DNA of 49,718 bases, taken from Methylomonas sp. (GTDB lineage: Bacteria; Pseudomonadota; Gammaproteobacteria; Methylococcales; Methylomonadaceae). This document shows positions 29,001-38,155 of this stretch, in pieces. Made by a program: the position numbers and the translations under genes. The notes beneath the pieces were generated by a model. That model did not search any database. It was not told the origin of the DNA and was given only the letters and a program-made list of their open reading frames with translations. Within the stretch, counting starts at the first letter, position 1. Every line of letters begins with the position of its first letter. The stretch spans positions 1 through 49,718 of the forward strand of contig JALSLW010000059.1 in the NCBI GenBank assembly GCA_026988155.1, given 5' to 3'.

Positions 29001-29834
29001 TTAGCCCGCCAGCCCATCCAACCCAGACTCAAGCGCAAGGATTTCTGGCAGTTTTTTTTCTATATCCCCTGCATCCAAACCTAATTGCTTCCATTCTTTT
29101 ACGGGGAAATCATTAATAATATCCTGCTCGCCTGTTTCGCCGTTTTTTAACTCGCTAATTTGTCTTGCGATATAGACAATACAGGCTGAAATGGATATTT
29201 CATCTGCATTTAATGGATCTGCTGATTTTGCTATTGTATCAATTAATTCATCAGAAAAATGCCAGCGATTGCAAAGTTCTGCTGCCACTGCCTGATTGGC
29301 AAACCCCAGACGTTTCTGTTCGTATTCGTGGCGATTTTCACCTGCCTTTACATGCTGGTCAATTTCATTTGCAACTTTAGGGGCGCCTAGATAAAGTAAA
29401 ATAGTCCCTAAACCGCTAATCAGGCCTGCAGTAAAAACTGTATCGCTATTGTCTAGCTTGATTTCTTCTGCCAGCCATTTTGCGTAGGTAGCTGTACGAA
29501 AACTGTTAGCCCAAAACGCTTTGGTATTAAAGTTTGGAATATCTGGTACTGAATTGACGATACCGGAAGCAATCACTAATGTTTTAAGCTTTGACATGCC
29601 AAGCATCACAACAGCATCATCAATGGAACCTATTTTTTTTGATAGGCCAAAGTGGGCAGAGTTGACTAGCCTTAGCACTTTTATGGAAATGACCTGTTCC
29701 TTCTCAACATTTTTAGCAATATCATCAAATTTGGCATTAGGGTCTGCTAATTGAGTAATTAACATTCTCACCACTTCGGGTACTTGCGGCACATTATGAA
29801 TTTGCTCGAATAATTGATTTATCTGTAACTTCAT
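29001..29834 (-). CDS. HDOD-domain signalling protein
   Basis: 277 residues, almost all one HDOD domain: VPEVVRMLITQLADP, IKVLRLVNSAHFGLSKKIGSIDDAVVMLGM and the helical region to about residue 200. HDOD domains are HD-GYP relatives without the metal ligands and usually act as scaffolds or regulators in signalling, motility or stress. No output domain is attached. The target is unknown. It stands alone and converges with nadE. Confidence 0.9.
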   Translation of the reverse strand: MKLQINQLFEQIHNVPQVPEVVRMLITQLADPNAKFDDIAKNVEKEQVISIKVLRLVNSAHFGLSKKIGSIDDAVVMLGMSKLKTLVIASGIVNSVPDIPNFNTKAFWANSFRTATYAKWLAEEIKLDNSDTVFTAGLISGLGTILLYLGAPKVANEIDQHVKAGENRHEYEQKRLGFANQAVAAELCNRWHFSDELIDTIAKSADPLNADEISISACIVYIARQISELKNGETGEQDIINDFPVKEWKQLGLDAGDIEKKLPEILALESGLDGLAG

Positions 29835-30238
29835 GATCGCTATGCTCCATAGTTGAATAGTTATTATTTAAGCTTAGATGAGAAGCTAAAAAATACTATT
29901 CCGCTGTGAGTTTTTTCACACAACCGTAAAGCGAAGCATTCTCATCTATCATATGAGAACCGAAAAACCTTCTTGTGCATGCTATTTAATAAAGTACAGC
30001 TTAGTGCTGAACTGATTTTTTTAGGCTGAAAAGTTTTAATGAGCATTTTATCTTTATTAACACAGCCTCCGGAACCGAGATTTCTACACTCTGATTCACA
30101 GCTAAATGACACAGCTCAGAAAAATTTACTGTCACAGGTTTAAAAGAATTTTGTGCCTGAAAGCCTTTTCCCGCGCCTATATTATTGTCGCTTTTATGCT
30201 GTACTAATTTCTCTATTAGCTACTTCAGAATAGCAGGC
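29835..30238. other. 404-base gap, mostly unassigned
   Basis: No gene with a normal start is visible. A minus-strand frame stays open for about 85-90 codons (roughly 30220 down to 29950) and reads protein-like (SFKPVTVNFSELCHLAVNQ), but it has no ATG near its beginning and no ribosome site, so it may be a decayed gene. A short inverted repeat (TTCTCAT-CTATCAT-ATGAGAA) lies at 29939-29959. Confidence 0.4.
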
Positions 30239-31516
30239 TTATAGCGCATAAATAATTTCCCCTGATTGCAACGCATGTGTCACGCGGCCTTTTAAAGTCT
30301 GCCCCCAAAATGGAGTGTTATGCCCTGCACTTTTCCAGGTGTCCTGATTAACTATCCAGCTAAGTGCTGGGTCAAAAATACATATATCGGCAGGCAATCC
30401 TGAGGTAAGCGTTCCTCTTTGTATGCCTAAAGTTTCTGCAGGGTTTTGAGTAAGGGCTGCAATACCTTGAGATAAAGTGATTGCATTATCTTGAACCAGA
30501 CGCAGCGTTAATGGCAATAAAGTTTCCAAAGATGATATGCCTGGCTCCGTTTCAGGAAAAGCGCCGAGTTTTGCATCAATATCATGTGGCTGATGATCGG
30601 AGCAGATGATATCAATAGTTCCGTTTGCCAGACTTTCTCTTAAGCTCTGCTTATCTTTTTTTGTCCGAAAGGGAGGCAGAACATGGAAAGAGCTATTAAA
30701 AGGTTCAATATCATCCTCAGTTAAATGCAACTGATGAATGGCAACATCGGCAGTCACTTTGAGTCCATATTTTTTTGCCTGCTGAATTTTAATGGCCGAG
30801 CGCCTACAGCTGATTTGGCTGAAATGCAGGCGACAGCCCGTAAGGTCGGCTAATTCTAAATATTGTGCCACTGCAATTGATTCTGCCGCTTCAGGAATGC
30901 AAGGCAAACCATAGCGGGTAGCAAAAGCTCCTTCATGAACGCAGCCCTGGTTGCTAAGTGATGCCTCATCAGGCTGATACATGACTAGTAGATTATGACT
31001 GCTGGCATATTCCATGGCTCTGCGTAAAACCAATAAACTTGCCAAAGGCGCAGTTGCATTGCTAACCGCGATACAGCCCGCTTCTTTTAGGGCAAACATA
31101 GAGCTGAGTTCAGATCCAGCCAGTTTATGGGTTAAAGCACCGATGGGGTATACCTGGGCATAGCTGGCTTTTTCAGCTTTATCCGCTATTAATTCGATTA
31201 CTGCCTGTGTATCTATAACGGGACTGGTATCAGGCGGCAGGCAAAGAGTGGTAACTCCAGCACTTGCTGCAGCCATAGTTTCGCTGAGTATCGTTCCTTT
31301 ATATGACTGCCCGGGGTCCCGAAGCCTGACGCTAAGATCAACAAAGCCAGGACAGACAATACTATTGCTGGCATCTATGCTGATATCTGCTGTAAAGTCT
31401 GAGACCTGCTCATTAACGGCAAATATTTTTCCATCAGCAATATACACTGACCCTTGCTGGTCTATATTATTTGCAGGATCAATAATATGTCCGTTGGAAA
31501 TATGTATCTTTTTCAT
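30239..31516 (-). CDS. pyrX: Non-catalytic dihydroorotase homologue (PyrC'/PyrX)
   Basis: 425 residues from the ATG at 31516, which overlaps the pyrB stop (ATGA); a longer upstream reading to 31624 would lie inside pyrB. Dihydroorotases start with a zinc motif D-x-H-x-H; here residues 60-64 read DLSVR, so both ligand histidines are gone (Ser62 and Arg64). The rest keeps the amidohydrolase fold ([18 protein letters not shown]). In Pseudomonas an equivalent inactive PyrC' is needed to assemble the aspartate transcarbamoylase holoenzyme, and the pyrB-pyrX pairing here is the same. An active PyrC should be encoded elsewhere in the genome. Confidence 0.93.
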   Translation of the reverse strand: MKKIHISNGHIIDPANNIDQQGSVYIADGKIFAVNEQVSDFTADISIDASNSIVCPGFVDLSVRLRDPGQSYKGTILSETMAAASAGVTTLCLPPDTSPVIDTQAVIELIADKAEKASYAQVYPIGALTHKLAGSELSSMFALKEAGCIAVSNATAPLASLLVLRRAMEYASSHNLLVMYQPDEASLSNQGCVHEGAFATRYGLPCIPEAAESIAVAQYLELADLTGCRLHFSQISCRRSAIKIQQAKKYGLKVTADVAIHQLHLTEDDIEPFNSSFHVLPPFRTKKDKQSLRESLANGTIDIICSDHQPHDIDAKLGAFPETEPGISSLETLLPLTLRLVQDNAITLSQGIAALTQNPAETLGIQRGTLTSGLPADICIFDPALSWIVNQDTWKSAGHNTPFWGQTLKGRVTHALQSGEIIYAL

Positions 31517-32475
31517 AATGCTTCTATGTTGCTTTGCAATGTTAAAGACATGATGGCCATTCGTACAGCAATGCCGTTGCCCACTTGCTGAAGGATGACA
31601 GACTGAGGGCCGTCGGCAATGCATGACTCTATTTCCACTCCGCGATTAATGGGCCCGGGGTGCATAACAATGGCATTTGATTTGGCCAGCTTTAATCTTT
31701 TTTCAGTCAGTCCGAAACATTTAAAATATTCTCTTTCGGTAGGAAGCAGTGCCGAGGTCATCCGCTCTTTTTGCAGACGCAGCATAATGATCACATCAAC
31801 CCCTGCAAGTCCTTCTTCAATCGAGTTGAATGCTTTAACACCCAAACTTTCGACATGTGCCGGAAGCAAGGTTTTTGGAGCGATGACCCTGACTTCCTTA
31901 GTACCCAGTGTATTGAGAGCCTGTATTTGCGAACGTGCAACCCTGGAATGCAAAATATCGCCGATAATGGCCACTTTCAGCTCTTTGAAGTCATGCTTGT
32001 ATTGGCGGATGGTAAACATATCAAGCATAGCTTGAGTTGGATGAGCGTGCTGGCCGTCACCGGCGTTAATCACGCTGATATGCGGGGCAGCATTTTGGGC
32101 GATAAAGTGCCCCGCCCCACTAATGGCATGCCTTACTACAAACATATCAACATGCATAGCTTCCAGGTTTCGAATAGTATCCAGCAAGCTTTCCCCTTTT
32201 GAAGTAGCTGACGTCGAAATGTTCATCGTCAGCACATCGGCTGACAGGCGAGTAGCCGCCAGCTCAAAAGTGGTACGGGTTCGAGTACTATTTTCAAAAA
32301 AAAGAATGACAATGGTTTTTCCTCTCAGCAGCGGAACCTTTTTAACCCGCTGTTCTGACATGCTAGAAAATGACTCAGCAGTATCGAGTATTTCAGTCAG
32401 CGATTCTTTGCTAAGCCCTTCAATGGATAGGAAATGCTTAAGCTTGCCTTCTTTGTTGAGTTGCAGGTTTGTCAT
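31513..32475 (-). CDS. pyrB: Aspartate carbamoyltransferase catalytic subunit
   Basis: 320 residues. The carbamoyl-phosphate site [19 protein letters not shown], the [12 protein letters not shown] segment and the aspartate loop MLRLQKERM are all present. It catalyses the first committed step of pyrimidine synthesis. No regulatory pyrI is adjacent; instead it overlaps the inactive dihydroorotase gene, the arrangement known from pseudomonads. It is translationally coupled (ATGA) to pyrR upstream and pyrX downstream. Confidence 0.96.
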   Translation of the reverse strand: MTNLQLNKEGKLKHFLSIEGLSKESLTEILDTAESFSSMSEQRVKKVPLLRGKTIVILFFENSTRTRTTFELAATRLSADVLTMNISTSATSKGESLLDTIRNLEAMHVDMFVVRHAISGAGHFIAQNAAPHISVINAGDGQHAHPTQAMLDMFTIRQYKHDFKELKVAIIGDILHSRVARSQIQALNTLGTKEVRVIAPKTLLPAHVESLGVKAFNSIEEGLAGVDVIIMLRLQKERMTSALLPTEREYFKCFGLTEKRLKLAKSNAIVMHPGPINRGVEIESCIADGPQSVILQQVGNGIAVRMAIMSLTLQSNIEAL

Positions 32476-32999
32476 GTCGATATTTTTTCGGTAGAAAAAG
32501 ATTGGATATGAATGCCTAGTGGGCTTGGGCCTGTCAGTTTAATTCTTTGTCCTGCGGGCATTGTAACGGTACAGCCGGTACAGTCTGGCTGCAGCGGAAC
32601 CTGACGCCCGTCTCTTTCAATAAGGACGCCCAAAACAACTTGGTTTGGACGGCCGTAATCAAAAATTTCATTTAATGCCGCCCGAATGGTTCTGCCAGTG
32701 TAAAACACATCATCGATAAGAATAATATCCCTTCCTTCCAGATGGTGAGGGAGCTGGCTAGGCTTTACTTGGGGGTGCATGCCAATCTGTGAAAAATCAT
32801 CACGATAAAATGAAATATCTATTAAACCCAGGGGCTCTTTTATATCTAAGCGTTGATGCAGCTGTTCTGCTATCCATGCGCCTCCACTGTGAATACCTAT
32901 CATCAAAGGTTTATTTAGTCCCCTAGCCTGGATGATGGAATTAAGCTCTATCTCTAGCTTGGTAAGCAGTGCCTGAATATTGAAATAAGTATCGGTCAT
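32472..32999 (-). CDS. pyrR: PyrR, pyrimidine regulator/uracil phosphoribosyltransferase
   Basis: 175 residues from the ATG at 32999, which overlaps the ruvX stop; a longer reading from 33065 would lie in ruvX. The PRPP-binding motif [18 protein letters not shown], and [16 protein letters not shown], are typical of PyrR. In Gram-positives PyrR binds mRNA and attenuates pyr genes; in Pseudomonas-type operons it acts differently. I saw no PyrR attenuator before pyrB, which is directly overlapped, so control is probably upstream of the operon. Confidence 0.95.
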   Translation of the reverse strand: MTDTYFNIQALLTKLEIELNSIIQARGLNKPLMIGIHSGGAWIAEQLHQRLDIKEPLGLIDISFYRDDFSQIGMHPQVKPSQLPHHLEGRDIILIDDVFYTGRTIRAALNEIFDYGRPNQVVLGVLIERDGRQVPLQPDCTGCTVTMPAGQRIKLTGPSPLGIHIQSFSTEKIST

Positions 33000-33451
33000 G
33001 TTTTTTTTAAATTTAGCCAGCTTTGTAAAATAAGTTGTGCTGCCAGCTGGTCCTGAACATCCCAAAGTTTTCCTGCGCTCAGCTTAATATCATCAAACAG
33101 CATTTGTTTTGCCTCAAAAGTAGAAAATGCTTCATCGATTTGATAGACAGGCAGCTTGTAACGACCCTCTAACTGACGGCAAAATTTAAACATTCTTGGG
33201 GTAATGAGATTGTCTGAGCCATCCGCCTGCTTGGAAATGCCTACCACTAAGCCTTCAGGGTTCCATTCTTTTATAAGCTGCGAAATCTGCTCCCAGTTAG
33301 GCTGCTGATTAATGGAGCGAATTGTTTTTAAAGGACTCGCTATTGACGTAGCAGTCTGTCCAATGGCAGTTCCAATTTTTTTGTTGCCGAAATCAAAGCC
33401 AAGATAACTGTCTGAGTTTAATTTTACTGCCAGCGGATCCTTTTTAATCAT
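32996..33451 (-). CDS. ruvX: RuvX/YqgF Holliday-junction resolvase-like, pre-16S rRNA nuclease
   Basis: 151 residues with the RNase H-like motifs LGFDFGNKKIGTAIGQ, WNPEGLVVGI and YQIDEAFSTFEA; the acidic residues Asp20, Glu107 and Asp126 are candidates for the active site. YqgF is needed for 5' maturation of 16S rRNA in E. coli. The gene starts one base after yqgE ends, and its stop overlaps the pyrR start. Confidence 0.93.
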   Translation of the reverse strand: MIKKDPLAVKLNSDSYLGFDFGNKKIGTAIGQTATSIASPLKTIRSINQQPNWEQISQLIKEWNPEGLVVGISKQADGSDNLITPRMFKFCRQLEGRYKLPVYQIDEAFSTFEAKQMLFDDIKLSAGKLWDVQDQLAAQLILQSWLNLKKT

Positions 33452-33452
33452 T

Positions 33453-34019
33453 TTAAGCGTGACCGGCTGGGGTGGTTAATTGATTAATATCAATGCCCAG
33501 CTGATTGGCCGCCTCTGACCACCGCTGCTTTACAGGGGTATGATATAAAATTTCCTGCTGACAAGGTGTATTTAACCATGCATTGCTAAGGATTTCTTCT
33601 TCTAATTGCCCTGCTCCCCAGCCTGCGTAGCCCAAAGCAATAAGAAAGTCACTGGGACCTTCATTTTGTGCAATGGCCTCTAAAATATCGCGGGAACTGG
33701 TAAGGCGGGTGGTATCAGATATGGAAATAGACGCATCCCAGCTTGTACTGTCTTTTTCATGGATAATAAAGCCTCTTTCTTTTTGTACGGGACCACCGGC
33801 AAAAACAGGTATCTGCTGTATTTTCTGTGATGAGGTATCAATTCCCATTTGCTCAAAAATATTGGACAAAACCATGCCTGTTGGCCGATTTATTATAATG
33901 GCTAATGCTCCTTCCGCATTATGCTGGCAAATATAGCTGACAGTATGAGAGAAATTGGCATCAGCCAATGATGGCATCGCGATTAAAAATTGATTATCCA
34001 GATAATGGGGGCTTGTCAT
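33453..34019 (-). CDS. yqgE: YqgE/AlgH family protein
   Basis: 188 residues with the UPF0301 pattern LIAMPSLADANFSHTVSYIC, GALAIIINRP and VFAGGPVQKERGFIIH. The function is poorly defined (AlgH was linked to alginate regulation). It is part of the conserved gshB-tonB-yqgE-ruvX-pyrRB block. It starts nine bases after the tonB stop. Confidence 0.94.
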   Translation of the reverse strand: MTSPHYLDNQFLIAMPSLADANFSHTVSYICQHNAEGALAIIINRPTGMVLSNIFEQMGIDTSSQKIQQIPVFAGGPVQKERGFIIHEKDSTSWDASISISDTTRLTSSRDILEAIAQNEGPSDFLIALGYAGWGAGQLEEEILSNAWLNTPCQQEILYHTPVKQRWSEAANQLGIDINQLTTPAGHA

Positions 34020-34028
34020 AAGTAATTG

Positions 34029-34913
34029 TTATCGGGTCGTTATGCCTGTTTCATCAGAAAATCTCCATACTCTAGTAATCACTAGGACATCCAGCTGCTG
34101 AAGAATTTCTTTGGGTAAAACGGCAAAAGGTGCACTAAGACGAATGATTCGTTTGGCCGCATCGTCAAGAGCTTTATTGCCTGATGATTTGGTAATGCGA
34201 ATGCTGTAAATAGTGCCGTTAGGGTTAATGCCTACATCAGTAGTTAAGGTGCCGGAAAACCCTCTTTTTCTGGCAACTTCTGGGTAATTAAAGTTACCCA
34301 CTTTTTCAATTTTTTCTTCCCAGTCTTTAACATATTGAGCGGCCACATATTTATGGGTACTGACAGAATTGACAAATTTAATTCTTGTCTTTTCAGAAGG
34401 CTGCTGTCGGCTATGGCGAATTTTAGCTCCCAGCTGTGCAATTTGCCGCTGCAGCGCTTCTGGGGATAATCTTGGATGTTGAGTAACCGAAGGCGGCGCC
34501 TGTTTTTTTGCAGTTGCAATTTTTTGCTTGGCCCGCTTTTGAGTGATTAATTTTTGCCTAGCTTTTGGCCTGCTTTTAATCTGACTCTTACGCAAGCTGG
34601 CCGGTTTGTTTTGGCTAAGCCCCTGGCTAGGCATTTTTTGTTCAGGTGGAGCCGGCTTTTGTTTAACCCTTCCTGCCCCCGCCTGATTATCCTGAGCTAA
34701 ATAATTAGCTTTTTTAGGTGCTTTTTTTGCAGGTGTAGTGGAAAGGATTATTTCAATCTGTCTGTTTACTTTTGGGGGTTGAGGAATGGTAAAATTGATG
34801 CCTAATAAAATGAAAGCATGAATAACGATGGCAAAAAACAGCGCCAGCAATAATGAATCGCTTGCCGAAACGGTTGGCTGTGAAAATGAGGCGTTAAAAG
34901 GAGAAGCAGTCAT
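34029..34913 (-). CDS. tonB: TonB energy-transducing protein
   Basis: 294 residues: an N-terminal helix (LLLALFFAIVIHAFILLGI), a Lys/Pro/Gln-rich periplasmic spacer (about 50-160), and a C-terminal TonB domain with YPEVARKRGFSGTLTTDVGI and ALDDAAKRIIRLSAPF. It transmits proton-motive force from ExbBD to TonB-dependent receptors. No exbBD is next to it. Siderophore or copper-ligand receptors could be partners, but none is in the window. Confidence 0.92.
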   Translation of the reverse strand: MTASPFNASFSQPTVSASDSLLLALFFAIVIHAFILLGINFTIPQPPKVNRQIEIILSTTPAKKAPKKANYLAQDNQAGAGRVKQKPAPPEQKMPSQGLSQNKPASLRKSQIKSRPKARQKLITQKRAKQKIATAKKQAPPSVTQHPRLSPEALQRQIAQLGAKIRHSRQQPSEKTRIKFVNSVSTHKYVAAQYVKDWEEKIEKVGNFNYPEVARKRGFSGTLTTDVGINPNGTIYSIRITKSSGNKALDDAAKRIIRLSAPFAVLPKEILQQLDVLVITRVWRFSDETGITTR

Positions 34914-34922
34914 AGACTGATT

Positions 34923-35876
34923 TTACGGCTTAGCCAAAGTATTTTCAATATGATCCATCAATTGGCCACTGATATTTAGGCCAAATTGACTGTCCAGTTC
35001 TTGAACACAGGTAGGACTGGTCACGTTGATTTCTGTTAAAAACTCACCGATAACATCGATGCCGACAAAAACCAGGCCTTTCTCTTTTAAAGCTGGACCG
35101 ACCTGGTTGGCAACCCATAGGTCTCTTTCTGTCAGCTCACGGCCTTCGGCCCGTCCGCCTGCAGCAAGATTGCCCCGGGTTTCTCCTTTACTTGGAATAC
35201 GCGCCAAAGCATAGGGAACGGGTTCGCCATTGACCAATAAAATGCGTTTATCACCATCTTTTATCTCGGGAATATAACGCTGGGCCATAATATAGCGGGT
35301 AGCATACTTTGTCATTATCTCAAGAATAACATTTAAATTTGGATCATCTTCCCGAATATGAAAAATAGAAGTTCCGCCCATACCATCTAATGGCTTTAAA
35401 ATAATTTCTTTATGCAGCTTTAAGAAAGTTTTAAAACGCTGTGGTTCTCTTGCAACTAATGTGTCCGCACAGCATTGAGGAAACCAGGCTGTGAAAAGTT
35501 TTTCATTGGCATCTCTAAGCGACTGAGGCTTATTGACAACATAAGTCCCTAGCCGTTCAGCCTGCTCTAAAAGGTAGGTTGCATAAATGTATTCCTGATC
35601 AAAAGGCGGGTCTTTTCGCATAATGATGGTATTTAACTGGTCAAGCGGAATATCCTGCTCATCAATAAACCGATACCAGCTGTTTTGGTCTCGCTGCACT
35701 TTCAGTGTACGGGTACGGGCATAAGGATGTCCATTGCTCAGGTAGAGATCATTAAGCTCTATGTAATGAAGCTCCCAGCCTCTGGATTGAGCTTCTAGCA
35801 GCATGGCAAAACTAGTGTCTTTTTTTATATTGATATGATCGATGGAATCCATCACCATGCCGAGTTTAATAGTCAT
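34923..35876 (-). CDS. gshB: Glutathione synthase
   Basis: 317 residues of ATP-grasp fold. GMVMDSIDHINIKKDTSFAM at the start, LKPLDGMGGTSIF (ATP loop), RYIPEIKDGDKRILLVNGE and INVTSPTCVQEL at the end are all family-typical. It joins gamma-glutamylcysteine with glycine. It is the first gene of the operon that continues through tonB to pyrX. The promoter is in the 130 bases before rpmB, not individually identified. Confidence 0.97.
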   Translation of the reverse strand: MTIKLGMVMDSIDHINIKKDTSFAMLLEAQSRGWELHYIELNDLYLSNGHPYARTRTLKVQRDQNSWYRFIDEQDIPLDQLNTIIMRKDPPFDQEYIYATYLLEQAERLGTYVVNKPQSLRDANEKLFTAWFPQCCADTLVAREPQRFKTFLKLHKEIILKPLDGMGGTSIFHIREDDPNLNVILEIMTKYATRYIMAQRYIPEIKDGDKRILLVNGEPVPYALARIPSKGETRGNLAAGGRAEGRELTERDLWVANQVGPALKEKGLVFVGIDVIGEFLTEINVTSPTCVQELDSQFGLNISGQLMDHIENTLAKP

Positions 35877-35937
35877 TTAGCCACCTGAAAAACGTTGAGA
35901 ATAAAGTAATTCTAACAAATTTATTTTAACAATGGTA

Positions 35938-35966
35938 TTTACCTTTAAAAGATTTTTTGGTATAAA
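35938..35966 (+). promoter_or_regulatory. Probable promoter of rpmB-rpmG
   Basis: TTTACC and TATAAA are separated by 17 bases, about 40 bases before the rpmB ATG. The -35 matches four of six consensus bases. Confidence 0.5.
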
Positions 35967-36006
35967 GGTCGGCTAACTTTCAAAAATAGGCACGGCAGAG
36001 GTAATT

Positions 36007-36243
36007 ATGTCCAAAGTATGTCAAGTAACAGGTAAGCGTCCTGTTTCTGGAAATAACGTATCACACGCAAACAATAGAACCAAAAGACGTTTCAACCCTA
36101 ACCTTCATCATCATAGATTTTGGGTTGAGAACGAAAACCGCTGGGTTCGTTTAAGAGTTTCAGCTAAAGGTATGCGCATCATCGATAAAAAAGGTATAGA
36201 TGTAGTTCTTGCGGATATTCGTAAAGCCGGCGAAAAAGTTTAA
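36007..36243 (+). CDS. rpmB: Ribosomal protein bL28
   Basis: 78 residues, [20 protein letters not shown] at the start, exactly the length and sequence pattern of L28 of the large ribosomal subunit. It is followed by rpmG 12 bases on, with GGAG between them. The ATG has AGAGGTAATT upstream. Confidence 0.98.
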   Translation: MSKVCQVTGKRPVSGNNVSHANNRTKRRFNPNLHHHRFWVENENRWVRLRVSAKGMRIIDKKGIDVVLADIRKAGEKV

Positions 36244-36255
36244 GGAGACTAACAA

Positions 36256-36411
36256 ATGCGCGATAAAATTAAATTAGTATCTAGTGAAGGTAACGGTCAC
36301 TTTTATACGACCACTAAAAACAAAAGAACCATGCCTGAGAAAATGGAGATCAAAAAATATGATCCTGTTGCCCGTAAGCATGTAATGTACAAAGAAGCTA
36401 AAATCAAATAG
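36256..36411 (+). CDS. rpmG: Ribosomal protein bL33
   Basis: 51 residues, [20 protein letters not shown] at the start and [19 protein letters not shown] at the end. It is the usual 51-55 residue size. The pair rpmB-rpmG is a conserved operon. TAAGGAG precedes its ATG. There are no CxxC zinc motifs, so it is a zinc-free form. Confidence 0.98.
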   Translation: MRDKIKLVSSEGNGHFYTTTKNKRTMPEKMEIKKYDPVARKHVMYKEAKIK

Positions 36412-36417
36412 CTTTGT

Positions 36418-36453
36418 GTAGGGGCGCCCCCTTCTGGGGCGGCCCTGCAACAC
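36418..36453 (+). terminator. Possible terminator after rpmG
   Basis: A GC-rich imperfect stem around AGGGGCGCCCC and GGGGCGGCCCT, then CCTG-CAACAC-CAGG followed by TTTTTT. The second hairpin is small, but its T-run is terminator-like. Confidence 0.45.
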
Positions 36454-36482
36454 CAGGTTTTTTAAAAATCCTTCCAAGTCCT

Positions 36483-37817
36483 TTATTTCTTTAAAGCATC
36501 TAGAACAGATTTCAATTTTTCAGTCTGCTTATATAGCATGCGATAATTTTTTTCCAGTGTTTCCTTTTCTGCCCGAAGCACTTTAATGCTTTGCTTTAAC
36601 TTCTCGTTTTCAACCTGAAGCGCATTTTTAGACGGATCAATGCTTAATGTTGCCAGTGACAGCTCTTCTGCCACCTCTTCAGCCGTAGTGCCGGCATTGT
36701 TTACAGCTAAGGTTTCTATATCATTATCTACACCTAAAGGCGTCACAGATTCAATATTTTCTGTAGGCATACTCGCCATGCCACCTCTGACGATTTGTGC
36801 CTGTATTTTATTGCGCAGCAGTAAAAAGGCAGCCGCCTCACTTGCTTTTCCATCTTCACAGATTACAATGACAGGTTTTTTCCTATCCATGGATTTAAGC
36901 TGTACTCGCAGAGAGAAAAAGGGTACATTTATACTCTGAGGCTGATGGTGCAGTTTGTATTCATCTGAAGCACGTACATCTATTAAAATTGCGCCATTAT
37001 CAAGCACTTCAGGGAGCTGTGCATGCTCAATGAATTTAAGAGATGGCTCTTTAATAAGGGAGAGAAACTTATCTTTGCTAAGCCGTAACAGCGAGGTATC
37101 AGTAAGGGCTGTCACAGAGACATTTCTGGGCTCACCGGAAAGCAGCGAGTCTTCCCCAAAAGTATCTTGGCTGCGCAGCTGAGCCAGTTTAATTTCTTTT
37201 GCATTTGCAGAAGGTTTGCGAGAAATTAAACAGTGCCCTTTTTTTATAAGATAATAATAGTCTCCGGGTTCGCCCTGCTTAATAATAAATTCACCTTTAT
37301 TAAACCGAATTTCTTTAAGGCTCATTATAATTTGCTGTAAATTTGCCGGCGGAAGCCCCCTAAAAATAGGGGACTTTAATAGTGTCGTCATCCAGTCATC
37401 ATCGACACTATCTTCTTCAGGCTCATCAATGATCATAAAATTACTCTCCTCTCGTTCATGAGAAATGCTGGGAAGGTCATTTAAAAAATGGCTGTTCAGC
37501 CGTAACAAACGAACAGTCGACAGCGCAAGCGCATCAATTTTTCTAGGAATCTGATGAGCAAGAGCAAATCTGGCTGATTCGGTTCCAGCAGTGATGGTTT
37601 CAACTATCAAGCTGTCAGACTGCAGTCTTATAGAACCTTTTATTAAATAGACCAAATCATTTTTAGTTTCATTTCTTTTAAATAAAAATGTATTTTGTCT
37701 GATCTCTTCAACTGTGATTTCGGAGCAAATATCTTCAAATTTTTCAGCAGGCATCGTTGATATTGGAAGCAGCTGACGAATAACTTGTCCTTCTTTTGAT
37801 TGGATATCTACGGGCAT
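36483..37817 (-). CDS. Cyclic-nucleotide-binding/rhodanese regulatory protein
   Basis: 444 residues. Two CNMP-binding folds come first: a diverged one at about 10-115 and a better one at about 145-260, with LKSPIFRGLPPANLQQIIMS and DTFGEDSLLSGEPRNVSV. A rhodanese domain follows (about 270-365), with the loop VIVICEDGKASEAA where the candidate catalytic Cys is retained. A coiled coil ends the protein (about 395-444, KLKQSIKVLRAEKETLEKNY). It is probably a cytoplasmic sensor without a DNA-binding domain. Its ligand and partners are unknown. It is divergent from degP. Confidence 0.88.
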   Translation of the reverse strand: MPVDIQSKEGQVIRQLLPISTMPAEKFEDICSEITVEEIRQNTFLFKRNETKNDLVYLIKGSIRLQSDSLIVETITAGTESARFALAHQIPRKIDALALSTVRLLRLNSHFLNDLPSISHEREESNFMIIDEPEEDSVDDDWMTTLLKSPIFRGLPPANLQQIIMSLKEIRFNKGEFIIKQGEPGDYYYLIKKGHCLISRKPSANAKEIKLAQLRSQDTFGEDSLLSGEPRNVSVTALTDTSLLRLSKDKFLSLIKEPSLKFIEHAQLPEVLDNGAILIDVRASDEYKLHHQPQSINVPFFSLRVQLKSMDRKKPVIVICEDGKASEAAAFLLLRNKIQAQIVRGGMASMPTENIESVTPLGVDNDIETLAVNNAGTTAEEVAEELSLATLSIDPSKNALQVENEKLKQSIKVLRAEKETLEKNYRMLYKQTEKLKSVLDALKK

Positions 37818-37962
37818 TTATCGGATAGCAGAGATTAATGACAGTTAATTATTTGGCATAAATTGATTTATAGCAAGAATATATGTAGCTGAACCAGGAA
37901 ATATTTTGCTTATTTACTTTCAATCCCTAAACTTCGACAGCAAAACCAAAGACAAATAAAAT

Positions 37963-38004
37963 AAGTACCAAGTAAAATTAATTTAACTTTTTACTTGGGT
38001 ACTT
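37963..38004. repeat. Inverted repeat upstream of degP
   Basis: AAGTACCAAGTAAAA and its complement (with one bulged base) flank an 11-base loop in the gap between the divergent CNMP/rhodanese gene and degP. It lacks a T-run in the direction of either gene start, so it is more likely an operator or RNA structure than a terminator. The rest of the 338-base gap shows nothing. Confidence 0.55.
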
Positions 38005-38155
38005 GCTTCGTAAATTTGAAAGGTTATTTATTTCCAGCCACCTTATTAAAAAACTATAGTTGATTATTGCCAAACTGCGCATATTATAGATAGTGTACGT
38101 TAAACATTTTGCAAATTGTGCCGTCTATGTCTCAAAAAATAACAATGGAAAAACC

